64,000 bases of DNA from Amycolatopsis rubida. GTDB lineage: Bacteria; Actinomycetota; Actinomycetes; Mycobacteriales; Pseudonocardiaceae. The notes beneath the pieces were generated by a model that was not told where the DNA came from, searched no databases, and saw only the letters and a program-made list of their open reading frames with translations. The position numbers and the translations under genes are program-made. Positions 37,101 to 44,344 of this stretch are shown in pieces. The stretch spans positions 496,001 to 560,000 of the forward strand of contig NZ_FOWC01000001.1 in assembly GCF_900115345.1 (NCBI RefSeq), in the 5' to 3' direction. Every line of letters starts with the position of its first letter. Positions within the stretch are counted from its first letter, which is position 1.

Positions 37101-37511
37101 GGGGTCGAAGAGCTCGTCGGAGGTCTTCGTGCCGGTCGCCTCGGCGTCCTTGCCCTCGCCGGGGGCGGGCGGCTGCTTCTTGTCGAGCTCGCCCTTGCCC
37201 TTGTCGACTTCCTTCTTCTTCTCGTCCTGGTTGTAGCTGTTCTGCTGGCCCTTCTGCCGGGCCTCTTCGTAGATCTCGTCGAGCTTCGGAGCGCCGCCGG
37301 GCATCTCGAACGGGTTCTTCGGGATGGCGATGAACGTCCGCCCGTAGGACTTGATGTACTTCGCGACGTCCTGGCCCTCGTCGCCGCCCGGATTCGGGTG
37401 CTCGTTGACCCACGCCCGGAGCAGGCCGTCCTTCAGCTCCGGCGGCACCGCCGAGTTGTCGAGCAGCTTCTTGACATCCGGCCACGTCTTGGGCTTGTTT
37501 TCGTCCGCCAT
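34146..37511 (-). CDS. Giant Gly/Pro/Ser-rich WXG/ESX-like protein
   Basis: This protein has 1,121 residues. Residues 1-130 are soluble and charged. About residues 160-420 are a helical ESX/PPE-like core (LGTLFGTWTGAGADAASDRY, a W-x-G turn, then long helices with a CC pair). About residues 420-600 are almost pure Gly/Ser/Pro. A Lys/Ala-rich coiled segment (EEAAKQQAEQEAKQKAQAEA) follows. Next come three 21-residue repeats of the type KPGEDKDHDGKPDDD, a compact block (GDKTFEMSEPDHDG to VTVDDGKGN), more Pro/Gly spacer, and an acidic tail (DDDDDAPIIRTR). It resembles type VII substrates with a long wall-spanning linker. Its ATG shares one base with the stop of the EspC-like gene. No secretion ATPase is encoded nearby. 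Confidence 0.75.
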   Translation of the reverse strand: MADENKPKTWPDVKKLLDNSAVPPELKDGLLRAWVNEHPNPGGDEGQDVAKYIKSYGRTFIAIPKNPFEMPGGAPKLDEIYEEARQKGQQNSYNQDEKKKEVDKGKGELDKKQPPAPGEGKDAEATGTKTSDELFDPAAAALRVFETFGGLLEKLPDDCKGNTRKLDLDKDIRGPFDEQRGISFEGFINDAMHFKTGSETVKSTLTETGTELGTLFGTWTGAGADAASDRYNESIQKKAAKLGEDLSHASEATLHTTKTLFDLCKGKADQVIALYRDQVGKADYTMAQKVIAVANGEHGSVDDLAQIAGWMDYNFGTNLVDTLNDQGCCNDDEIQSHGKDLAKQWIMNQFNPDMWDTIYKGFEKACKDAKDLVDKAYDTLDKEMGKVKNKFEGAKDGGAGGTGGSGGPGGPGGGGQGPGGGPGGGGQGSGGYGGGQGGSGDGQGGGYGGGSGGGPGGGSGSDTPQGDHSGSGSGGGIGGIGGGTGGGSGSGGGSGSGSGGGGGKVPDLDVPSDSPGGGPLGGGSGDGSGGGSGGGGPVDGPPIKTDPGGSGSGGSGSGSGGSSGSGGSGSGGGQDQQQSEEAAKQQAEQEAKQKAQAEAKQKAEAAMESLKKDAQGSHGGSPLGGPGGGEPGSTGGDGKGPDGKGPDGKGPDDKVPGDDKSPGDKGGGGSSGGGPVDGPPIKTDPADGGPGGEDGKPGEDKDHDGKPDDDGKGHDGKPGEDKDHDGKPDDDGKGHDGKPGEDKDHDGKPDDDGRDVLKVKQGDKTFEMSEPDHDGKMDIKIGEGSGNAKDFKLDWSDDKSAHDGGDGQQHDAQVHHPGPDGKIHLRDGDTKITAERPDGPNGPTVVTVDDGKGNPTTYTLGEEDKKQGVHEIDHGPEMPGDSTGRHHAGDGPGQHGDDGPGKHAGDHKGPDGNGHGGASPSSSHPGHPIAGGPGPEMSHSGDPFGGHPAGDPAHPAGGGPGPGGSDSDAPGHPAGGPAQPLQHGVPSGAPGHPIEGGPGPEMSHSGGPGVPAGAPSAPLHGAPMAGVDSTPMVGTQTGGGFSQPAGDHAGGSGQPGQSGGSGMPGMGSMGGGHGGGGGGGETERRAAYRVEGAVFDNLGEPASRITGSLDDDDDAPIIRTR
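35265..35430. repeat. 63-bp in-gene tandem repeats
   Basis: Nearly three copies of a 63-bp unit encode the 21-residue repeat KPGEDKDHDGKPDDD plus GKGHDG. Copies differ by only a few synonymous changes, which suggests recent expansion. Repeat number is likely to vary between strains. Confidence 0.75.
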
Positions 37512-37843
37512 CAGAGGATCCCGTCGACGCCGTTGCCGGTCTTGTTAATGGCGCCGGACTGGTTGTCCTCGTTCGTGCCGTAGGCAGACCCGGCGGTGCT
37601 GATGTTCGTGCCGAACGATTCGAGAGCCTTGCTGTAGCCGGAGAGCGCGCCCCACAGCTGCTTGGTTCCCTCAAGGTACTTGTCGGAGTGCGCCTGGTGC
37701 GCCCGGCCGAACTTCTCCTTGGTCAGCTCGGAGTTCTCCAGGTCCGGATTGTCGTCCAGCAGCTTTTCCGCCAGGTCGCCGATCTTCTTCGACGCCGTCG
37801 ACAACGCTTCGGTTGTCGCGGTGTACCCGCCCCCACCGCTCAT
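37511..37843 (-). CDS. EspC-like (T7SS-associated) small helical protein
   Basis: This 110-residue, mostly helical protein resembles the EspC/DUF2580 group of ESX-associated proteins. It has a helix (ALSTASKKIGDLAEKLL), then AHSDKYLEGTKQLWGALSGYSKALESFG with a W-G turn, and an AYGTNEDNQ ending typical of this group. It starts one base after the ACP stop and overlaps the next gene by one base, so all are translationally coupled. It may form a heterodimer with the giant downstream protein for export. Confidence 0.75.
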   Translation of the reverse strand: MSGGGGYTATTEALSTASKKIGDLAEKLLDDNPDLENSELTKEKFGRAHQAHSDKYLEGTKQLWGALSGYSKALESFGTNISTAGSAYGTNEDNQSGAINKTGNGVDGIL

Positions 37844-37844
37844 T

Positions 37845-38102
37845 TCAGTGCTTCTCCTCGGCTCGGCAAGCTGTCAGGGCCTCCGCGAGCACTTCCGCCA
37901 CGGATTCCACGTCGGTGAACCGATCGAGCTCGTCCAGATCGATCGACACGTCGTAGTAGATCTCCAGCGCCGCGAGAAGCCGGATCCGGCCCTTCGAGTC
38001 GATGCCGAGCTCCTCCAGCGGAGCGTCGGGCACGACGAGGGCCGGGTCGAGCCGGAAGGTGTCGCTGACGACCTTCGTGACCTCGGCGCAGTGATCACCC
38101 AC
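37845..38102 (-). CDS. Acyl carrier protein
   Basis: The GTG at 38102 gives 85 residues, the usual carrier-protein length, and overlaps the ligase stop by eight bases; an open frame continues to 38195 but would be unusual. The phosphopantetheine serine lies in LGIDSKGRIRLL (D-S-K instead of the common D-S-L). A typical third helix follows (FTDVESVAEVLAEAL). It should accept an acyl group from the adjacent fatty-acyl-AMP ligase. A Lys after the serine is less common and could reflect partner specificity. Confidence 0.85.
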   Translation of the reverse strand: MGDHCAEVTKVVSDTFRLDPALVVPDAPLEELGIDSKGRIRLLAALEIYYDVSIDLDELDRFTDVESVAEVLAEALTACRAEEKH

Positions 38103-39729
38103 GCACGCCACCGTAACGCGCCTTGGCGGCGGACCGGGCGACCTTTCCGCTGGAAGTGCGCGGAAGTCCGCCAGAAGGGACCAGGTGTACCGCACGGAGC
38201 GTGAGATCGTGCTCCCTCGACACCGCTCGCAGCACCGCCCGGGTCACGTCCTTGACCTCGGCTTCCGCTCCGCGGGCCCATTCCACGACCACCATCGCGC
38301 CCTCGCCCTGGTCGTCGGCGACGCCGAACGCGGCGACCCGGTCGCGCCGGATCGCCGGATGCGCCTCGCCCGCCGCCGCCTCCAGGTCCTGCGGATGGAA
38401 GTTGCGGCCGTCGACGACGATCAGGTCCTTGAGCCTGCCGGTGACGTAGAGGTCGCCGCGGTGGACCACGCCCAGATCGCCGGTGCGCAGCCAGCCCTGG
38501 AGCCCGTCGAGGACGCCGCCGAACGCTTCCGCGTCGCCGCGGCCCCAATAGCCGGACGCGACGTTCGGGCCGTGCACCCAGATCTCGCCGACCTCGCCCT
38601 CGGGCTGTTCGTGTCCGTCGTGGACGATCCGGACGAGCTGCCCGACTGGCTGGCCCACCGACATGACCGGCTGGCCGTCCGGCGTTTCGACGGCGCGGCC
38701 CTGGGCCAGGGCTTCCCGGTCGAGCACCGCGCCGCGCGGCCCTTCCTCGCCCGCGCTCGCGACGTACACCGTGGCCTCGGCCAGCCCGTACGACGGCCGA
38801 TGCGCCTCGGCGCGGAACCCGCGCGGACCGAACACCTCGTGAAACCGCTCGACTGTGCGCGGTCGAACCGGCTCGGCGCCGTTGAGCGCGACCCGGACGT
38901 CCGAGAGGTCCAGGTCGTCCTGGCCGCCGACGTCGGCGGCCAGGTCGTAGGCGAAATTCGGGGCCGCGGTGAAGACGGCCGGATAGTCCGAGAGCTGGCG
39001 CAGCCAGCGCTGCGGCCGGTGCACGAACTCCGCCGGCGACATGAACACCGACCGGCCGCCGACGTAAACGGGCAGGCACAGCAGCTGGATCAGGCCCATG
39101 TCGTGGAAGAACGGGATCCAGCCGGCGCAGGTCGTCTGCTCGTCCGAGGCGTAGGCCTGGCTGGCCTGCCAGCAAGCCGCGACGATCGCCCGGTGCGGGA
39201 TCACCGCGCCCGCCGGTTCGCGCGTCGACCCCGACGTGTACTGCAGGTAGGCGGGGCTTTCCGGATCGACGCGGACCGGGTCGAGGCCCGGTCCGGACAG
39301 CTCGTCCACCACCACGAGGTCGCCGGGATCGCTGAACTCGCGCACCTTCGCCGCGACAGCCGACGACGTCGCCCACACTCGCGCGCCGGAATCGGCGAGG
39401 ACCCCGGAAAGCCGGTCGGCCTGCGCGCGATTGCCAGGCAGCATCAGCGGAACGGCGACCATCCCGGCGGCGAGCGCGCCGAAGAACGCCAGCGGATAAG
39501 CGAGTTCCTGTCCGGCGAGGATCGCGACACGCTCCCCCGGTTCCGCGACCCGGCGCAGTTCCCCGGCCACGATCCGGACTTTGGCGGCGAATTCCGCCCA
39601 CGCCCAGGTGTGCTCGACGCCGCGACTGTGGTCTTGGTGGGTGAACAACGGCCGTTTGTCGTCGGCACGGGCGAACAGCCGATCCACGATCGAGACGTGC
39701 AGAACCTCGGCAGGCACCGTGTGGGACAC
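38095..39729 (-). CDS. Fatty-acyl-AMP ligase (FAAL)
   Basis: This 544-residue adenylate-forming enzyme activates a fatty acid as acyl-AMP and passes it to an ACP. The P-loop YTSGSTREPAGAVIPH lies near residue 163 and WIPFFHDMGLI near residue 205, the HDMGL signature of the FAAL group. YGLAEATVYVAS near residue 320 and WLRTGDLGVV near residue 420 complete the site. The C-terminal Lys region reads PRTSSGKVAR. GTG 39729 starts it. The ACP gene overlaps its 3' end by eight bases, so ligase and carrier are a coupled pair. It is the first gene of an operon continuing into type VII-like genes, which is unusual for FAALs and suggests a secreted lipidated product or lipid-dependent export. Confidence 0.9.
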   Translation of the reverse strand: MSHTVPAEVLHVSIVDRLFARADDKRPLFTHQDHSRGVEHTWAWAEFAAKVRIVAGELRRVAEPGERVAILAGQELAYPLAFFGALAAGMVAVPLMLPGNRAQADRLSGVLADSGARVWATSSAVAAKVREFSDPGDLVVVDELSGPGLDPVRVDPESPAYLQYTSGSTREPAGAVIPHRAIVAACWQASQAYASDEQTTCAGWIPFFHDMGLIQLLCLPVYVGGRSVFMSPAEFVHRPQRWLRQLSDYPAVFTAAPNFAYDLAADVGGQDDLDLSDVRVALNGAEPVRPRTVERFHEVFGPRGFRAEAHRPSYGLAEATVYVASAGEEGPRGAVLDREALAQGRAVETPDGQPVMSVGQPVGQLVRIVHDGHEQPEGEVGEIWVHGPNVASGYWGRGDAEAFGGVLDGLQGWLRTGDLGVVHRGDLYVTGRLKDLIVVDGRNFHPQDLEAAAGEAHPAIRRDRVAAFGVADDQGEGAMVVVEWARGAEAEVKDVTRAVLRAVSREHDLTLRAVHLVPSGGLPRTSSGKVARSAAKARYGGVRG

Positions 39730-39745
39730 CCAGCGAAGCTACCCG

Positions 39746-40370
39746 CTACGACGAGACCGCGACCACCCGGCCGAAAGTCCGCGAGTCGCCAAGGTGATCC
39801 ACCACGCAGGCCGCCAGATCAGCCCGAGACGTGCGCTGGCCGAGACCTTCAGCGGAGTCGAGGGAAACGCGGGGCCGGCTGGTCAGTCAACCCGCTCGGC
39901 GGCACCGCTGTCCACGCGAGCCCGCTGGAAGCCAACAGCTTCTCCATCCGCGCCATGTCGGCGTACGGATGCCGCAGCCACCCAGCGCAGGATCCCGCCG
40001 AGCAACCGCGCGCCCGGCCCGGCGTCCGGCGGCGTCGCGAGAGCGGCGGAGGAGAGCACCATCAGCCGCGCACCGGACGGCAAAGCCGAAACGATGGCGG
40101 CGGTCCCGGCGGAGCAGACGGTGGTGGGGCCGAGGCCGGTCGAGCCGAGCGCGGAAACCACCGCCTCGGGTCCGGCGAGCGCACCGCGCAGCGACTCCGG
40201 GTTCAGCGCGTCGGCGGTGCGCCGGCGATGATCGAGGGCGAGGTTCCCTGGCAGGCGGGCGATGGCGGTCACGTCGTATCCGGCGGCCAAACCGCGTTCG
40301 ACGACCAGCTGGCCGGTGCGTCCGGTCGTGGCGACGACAGCGAGCGAAGGCAGGGCGTTTCTTGAGGAGC
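39746..40370 (-). pseudogene. NAD(P)-binding NmrA-like reductase, frameshifted
   Basis: LAVVATTGRTGQLVVERGLAA (cofactor motif TGRTGQ) is followed by VSALGSTGLGPTT and RLMVLSSAALATPP in one frame with no start codon before an upstream stop. Near 39965 the frame changes to YADMARMEKLLASSGLAWT and TAVPPSGLTD. A further change gives TSRADLAACVVDHLGD and VVAVSS, ending at 39746. These are the N-terminal, substrate and C-terminal parts of an NmrA-type reductase. Two shifts and a missing start make it inactive. Confidence 0.75.
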
Positions 40371-40380
40371 CCGGTCCGGA

Positions 40381-40744
40381 TCAGGCGGCCGGTTTGCTCG
40401 CCGGCTGGAACTTGAAGCGGGCCGCCTCCAGCAACGGCCGGTGCTTCGTGTTCTGGAACGCAGCGACCTTCCATCCGCTCCCGGTGCGGACCAGGCTGTA
40501 GGTCCGGACCTTGTTCAGCTCAGCGGGCTTCGAGCCCTTGGCGGTCGCACCGTGGGTGACGACGTGGGCCGAAGCGGGACCGACCCGGCGCACGCTCAAC
40601 ACCTCGTGAGCCAGCCGCGTGCCCTTGACGAAGCTGTCGAAGAGCGCTTGATGCGCCCGGCCGGTCTCGTCCGCGCTCTGGTCGAGGGTGCCGACATAGG
40701 CGATCCAGCACGGCGGTGATAGCGGCGAGGTCGGTGTCCTGCAC
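40381..40744 (-). pseudogene. SnoaL/SgcJ-like protein, internally deleted
   Basis: From GTG 40744, VQDTDLAAITAVLDRL is a typical first helix. The next 35-40 residues are missing, and after a frame change the C-terminal half follows: AHQALFDSFVKGTRLAHEVL, RVGPASAHVVTHG and WKVAAFQNTKHRPL. This is the NTF2-like fold used by SnoaL/SgcJ proteins. The stop at 40381 abuts the reductase wreck. It is divergent from and overlaps the MarR remnant. Confidence 0.65.
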
Positions 40745-41090
40745 TCGCAGGCGAGCGCGCGAGCGGTCGGACTGGGAGCGACCGACCTGTACGCGCTGAA
40801 CATCCTGGAGCTGCGCGGCGCGATGACCGCCAGCGAACTGGGCCGCCTGGTCGATCGCCTTGAGGAGGGCGGCTACGTCCGCCGCGCACCCGACCCCGAC
40901 GACCGGCGTAAGGTCGTTGTCCAGCCGCTCCACCAGCCCGAGGGCTTGGACAAGGCACTCGCCCCCGGCTCGCGCCAGCGTCGGCGAGATCCTGCGCGGC
41001 TACCGGCCGGAAGAGGCGGCGGTGGTGTTCGGCTATTTCGCCCGGGCCGCCGGCGCCTACCACGGCTTCACCCGGCTGGCCCGAGCTGTC
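40730..41090 (+). pseudogene. MarR-family regulator remnant
   Basis: VGLGATDLYALNILELRG and AMTASELGR lead straight to LVDRLEEGGYVRRAPDPDDRRK, the MarR wing. The recognition helix normally lying between GR and LVDRL (about 10 residues) is deleted. After a frameshift, ILRGYRPEEAAVVFGYFARA continues the C-terminal dimer helices. It would not bind DNA. It probably once controlled the divergent SnoaL-like and reductase genes, now also broken. Confidence 0.7.
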
Positions 41091-42259
41091 AAGAAACGCT
41101 GCTCCGCGACACTCGCCGTCGCCTTCGCGGCCAGCCGGTAGTTCTCGTACGCGCCAGGCAGATCCCCGGCTTTCTCCAGCAAATGCGCTCGCACCGACAG
41201 CAACCGGTGATGCCGGGCGATCCGCTCCTCACTGTCTAATGTGGACAACAGAGCGAGCCCGGCCAGCGGCCCCTCGGTTTCGGCGAGCGCGATCGCCCGA
41301 TTCAACGTCACCACCGGATTGGGCGCGATCCGTTCCAGGATCAGGTACAGCGCGTGCACCTGCCGCCAGTTGGTCTCGTCCGCGGTCGCCGCGTCGGCGT
41401 GTGTCGCGGCAATGGCCGCCTGCAGCTGATACGGGCCGAGCGCCGAACCCGCCAGCGACGCTTTCGCCAGCTCGGTGCCCTCGTCGAGCATCGCACGGTC
41501 CCACGTCGTGCGGTCCTGATCGGCCAGCGGCACCAGATCGCCCGACGGCGTCGTGCGGGCCGTCCGACGAGCGTGAGTCAGCAGCATCAACGCGAGCAGA
41601 CCGGTCACCTCGCTGTCGTCCGGCAGCCGCGCGTGCACCATTCTGGCCAGCCGAATCGCCTCGTACGCCAGGTCGGCGCGGTGCAGATCGCTGCCCGACG
41701 ACGCGGTGTAACCCTCGTTGAAAATCAGGTAAAGCACCTGCAGCACGACATTCAGCCGCTCCGGCTCCGCCGAACCCGGGAACGAACTGCCCGCCGCCCT
41801 GATCCGCTGTTTGGCACGGCTGATCCGGGCAGCCATCGTGCCCTCCGGCACGAGAAACGCGCGGGCGATCTCCGCCGTCGTCAGACCGCCGACCGCGCGC
41901 AGGGTCAACGCGGTCTGCGACGCCGGGGTCAGCGCCGGATGGCAGCACAGAAACAGCAAGAGCAGCGTGTCGTCGGTGTCCGGCACCTCGGGCGCGGCCT
42001 CGGCGGCGTTCGCCAGCTCCCGCTCGCGGCGCGCCTGGTCGCTGCGCAACTGGTCGACATAGCGCCGGGACGCGACCGTCGACAGCCAGCCGCGCGGATT
42101 GTTCGGCACGCCGTCGACCGGCCATTGCCGAGAAGCCGCGAGGACCGCCTCTTGCACGGCGTCCTCGCAGCCCTCGAACTGGCCGTACCGGCGCACCAGC
42201 ACGCCAAGAACCTGCGGCACGAGTTCGCGCAGCAGGTCCTCGACGGAGGGAGCGGTCAC
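41057..42259 (-). CDS. ECF42-type RNA polymerase sigma factor
   Basis: A 400-residue ECF sigma with region 2 (YGQFEGCEDAVQEAVLAA, GWLSTVASRRYVDQLR) and region 4 (LTLRAVGGLTTAEIARAFLVPEGTMAARISRAK). The long C-terminal TPR-like extension found in the ECF42 group begins near residue 190 (LYLIFNEGYTAS, then LARMVHARLPDDSEV). No anti-sigma gene is present, as usual for ECF42, where the extension controls activity. Its ATG overlaps the stop of the upstream DGPF gene by four bases. The pairing with a DGPF protein is the standard ECF42 context. Confidence 0.93.
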   Translation of the reverse strand: MTAPSVEDLLRELVPQVLGVLVRRYGQFEGCEDAVQEAVLAASRQWPVDGVPNNPRGWLSTVASRRYVDQLRSDQARRERELANAAEAAPEVPDTDDTLLLLFLCCHPALTPASQTALTLRAVGGLTTAEIARAFLVPEGTMAARISRAKQRIRAAGSSFPGSAEPERLNVVLQVLYLIFNEGYTASSGSDLHRADLAYEAIRLARMVHARLPDDSEVTGLLALMLLTHARRTARTTPSGDLVPLADQDRTTWDRAMLDEGTELAKASLAGSALGPYQLQAAIAATHADAATADETNWRQVHALYLILERIAPNPVVTLNRAIALAETEGPLAGLALLSTLDSEERIARHHRLLSVRAHLLEKAGDLPGAYENYRLAAKATASVAEQRFLTARASRVKPW

Positions 42260-42627
42260 GCGTCCAATTGTCCCTCCGAGAACATCACCTGGCGCACCTC
42301 GACGCCGAGCCCCTCGATCGCGGCGTCCGGGACCTGCGCGGCCAGCTCGATCGCCCGCTCCTTGCTCTCGACGTCGATCATGTAGTACCCGCCGAGGAAC
42401 TCCTTGGACTCGAGAAACGGCCCGTCGGTCACCACCGGCTGCCCGTCCCGGACCGACACCACCGCGGCCTGCGACGGGTCGGCGAGCGCCTGGGCGGCGA
42501 TCAGCTCGCCGGACTTCTTCGTCGACTCCATGAACGCGGTGACGCCGTTGCCGAGGGCCTCTTTCTCCTCGTCGGTCAGCGCGTCGAGGACGGACTGGTT
42601 GATGTGCAGGCTGATCAGGAACTTCAT
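42256..42627 (-). CDS. YCII-related (DGPF) protein, ECF42 partner
   Basis: This 123-residue ferredoxin-like YCII domain protein has the DGPF box (VVTDGPFLESKEFLGGYYMID) that names the family. ECF42 sigma factors are consistently encoded with, and often drive expression of, DGPF proteins. Its enzymatic role is unknown. It overlaps the sigma gene by four bases. Upstream it is divergent from a methyltransferase gene. Confidence 0.92.
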   Translation of the reverse strand: MKFLISLHINQSVLDALTDEEKEALGNGVTAFMESTKKSGELIAAQALADPSQAAVVSVRDGQPVVTDGPFLESKEFLGGYYMIDVESKERAIELAAQVPDAAIEGLGVEVRQVMFSEGQLDA

Positions 42628-42703
42628 CGTCTTGCTCCTCGTGGTTTCGGGGTCTTTCGCGGAGTGGTCGGAGACGCGAGCGGGTTCTGGACTTGGACTT
42701 TAT

Positions 42704-42717
42704 GTGATGCGCGTCAC
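42704..42717. promoter_or_regulatory. Imperfect dyad in the divergent DGPF/methyltransferase promoter
   Basis: GTGA and TCAC frame TGCGCG in the 108-bp gap between the two start codons. It is a possible operator or sigma-recognition element. The evidence is weak because no second copy is present. Confidence 0.25.
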
Positions 42718-42735
42718 TATAAGTTCGGGCGCACT

Positions 42736-43512
42736 ATGAACGGCATGGAGACCGACGCCTGGGCCGCACTGGCGAGTCCGTTCGTGGAAGGCGCGTACGC
42801 GACCGTCAAAGGCCGAGTGCGCACGTATGTCTTGCATCAGCAGCTCCTGGCGCACCTGCCTCCGCCACCAGCGACAGTGCTCGACGTCGGCGGCGGGGCC
42901 GGACATCAGTCCTTCCCCTTGGCACGCCTGGGTTACGACGTCGTTCTGCTGGATTCGTCCGACGCGATGCTGTCGAAAGCGGCGCAGCGTCTCGCCGCAG
43001 AATCAGCCGAGGTACGCGAGCGCGTCCAGCTGGTGCGCAGCCGCGGCGAGGACGCCGTCGCGGCGGTCGCGGGCCAGAAGTTCGACGCGGTGTTGTGCCA
43101 CGGCGTGCTGATGTATGTGGACGATCCGGTACCGATGATCGACGCGCTGTGCGCCTGCGCGGCACCGGGCGGGGTCGTCTCGGTGATGGCGCTCAACGCC
43201 GAGACGCTGGCCGTCCTCCCGGCCCTGGAAGGACGGTGGAGCGACGCGCTGACGGCGTTCGACGGGCAGGGCGAGCGCGGCGTCCTCGGCGTGGACACGC
43301 GCGCCGACACCGTCGCAGGGCTGTCGCAGCTGCTCGTCGGACAGGGAGCCGAACCGCTTGCCTGGTACGGGGTTTGGCTGTTCGCCGACTGGATGGACCT
43401 GGATGTCGACGAGAGCCGGATCGGCGAGATCGCGGAGGTCGAGCTGGAGGCCGCGCGACGAGACCCGTACCGGCGGCTCAGCCGGGTGTTCCATCTCGTC
43501 GCACGCGCCTGA
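42736..43512 (+). CDS. SAM-dependent methyltransferase
   Basis: A class I methyltransferase of about 258 residues. Motif I is VLDVGGGAGHQS near residue 54, the acidic end of strand 2 is VVLLDSSDAML, and motif IV is FDAVLCHGVLMYVDDP near residue 120. It resembles CmoM/SmtA-type enzymes, but the substrate cannot be read from the sequence. ATG 42736 or 42745 could start it; no clear ribosome site precedes either, so the mRNA may be nearly leaderless. The gene is divergent from the DGPF-sigma pair. Confidence 0.85.
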   Translation: MNGMETDAWAALASPFVEGAYATVKGRVRTYVLHQQLLAHLPPPPATVLDVGGGAGHQSFPLARLGYDVVLLDSSDAMLSKAAQRLAAESAEVRERVQLVRSRGEDAVAAVAGQKFDAVLCHGVLMYVDDPVPMIDALCACAAPGGVVSVMALNAETLAVLPALEGRWSDALTAFDGQGERGVLGVDTRADTVAGLSQLLVGQGAEPLAWYGVWLFADWMDLDVDESRIGEIAEVELEAARRDPYRRLSRVFHLVARA

Positions 43513-43518
43513 ACTGTC

Positions 43519-44265
43519 CTATTTGGACGAGTCCCAGAACTCGGCGAGGACGCGCGCGCCCTGGGCCGGGTCCTGCGTCATCCACCAGTGCCCGAGCCCC
43601 TCCAGCACCGCGACCTTCGCCCCGGCTCGTGCGGCCGAGCGGCGGCGTTGCTCGGCCGTCCCGACGAAGTGGTCCTCGGTCGCCAGCACGACGAGTCCCG
43701 GACGCTCCGCCGCGCGTTCGAGGTTCCGGCCGGACTCCGCGAGCGCGGGCTGCGCCGCGGACCGGTAGAGCGGGAGCACCGCGCGGGCCATGTCGTCGTT
43801 CATTCCCTCGGCGACCTTGGCGGCCACCGCTTCGTGCATTCCACTGCGGACCAGGCGCTCGGCCCGGGCTTCCGCCGGCGCGCCGAACATCGCCGCGACG
43901 GCTTCCTCGCCGACGCCCGGCTTCTGCCACCCCTGCGCGAGGTCATGCCAGACGTAATCCGGGTCGAACGCGCCGGCCGTGTCACTGGCCCAGGTGCGCA
44001 CCAATTCCGGACGCGCCATGACTGCGTTGAGCACGTGTGCGCCGCCCCAGTCGTGGCCGACCAGGTCGACCGGTTCGGGGAACTTCTCCAGCTCGGCGAT
44101 CAGCCAGTCGCGGTACTCGACCGCCGTCGCGCCGAACCCCTCCGGCCACGGCGCGCCGAACCCGGGCGGGGACAGGCATACGGTCGAGCGATCGCCCAGC
44201 TCGGCGAGCAGACGCTCCCACACCGCGGCGGTTTCCGGATTGCCGTGGACGAAAACTGCGGTCAT
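43519..44265 (-). CDS. Alpha/beta hydrolase
   Basis: ATG 44265 follows GGGAGGAAG and gives 248 residues. It has FVHGNPETAAVW (oxyanion HGNP), VDLVGHDWGGAHVL with an Asp nucleophile (GHDWGG) near residue 86, and GLGHWWMTQDP with the catalytic His near the end. Asp in the elbow is typical of haloalkane dehalogenases and epoxide hydrolases, so it may open epoxides or release halides. It is divergent from a TetR gene with a perfect operator between them. Confidence 0.88.
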   Translation of the reverse strand: MTAVFVHGNPETAAVWERLLAELGDRSTVCLSPPGFGAPWPEGFGATAVEYRDWLIAELEKFPEPVDLVGHDWGGAHVLNAVMARPELVRTWASDTAGAFDPDYVWHDLAQGWQKPGVGEEAVAAMFGAPAEARAERLVRSGMHEAVAAKVAEGMNDDMARAVLPLYRSAAQPALAESGRNLERAAERPGLVVLATEDHFVGTAEQRRRSAARAGAKVAVLEGLGHWWMTQDPAQGARVLAEFWDSSK

Positions 44266-44299
44266 CGGACTTCCTCCCTCTCGTCGCTCCCACTCTATG

Positions 44300-44327
44300 C
44301 ATACTTGCTTGTCGACTGGCAAGTATG
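44300..44327. promoter_or_regulatory. TetR operator between hydrolase and regulator
   Basis: CATACTTGC and its exact complement GCAAGTATG are separated by 10 bases. The site lies 17 bp before the TetR start and 34 bp before the hydrolase start, so a bound dimer would block both promoters. Confidence 0.8.
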
Positions 44328-44344
44328 TTGTAGAGTTTCTTCCC

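Noticed and set aside
42268..42735. N-terminal extension of the methyltransferase
   Set aside because: The upstream frame is antisense to the DGPF gene; the methyltransferase fold starts after 42736.
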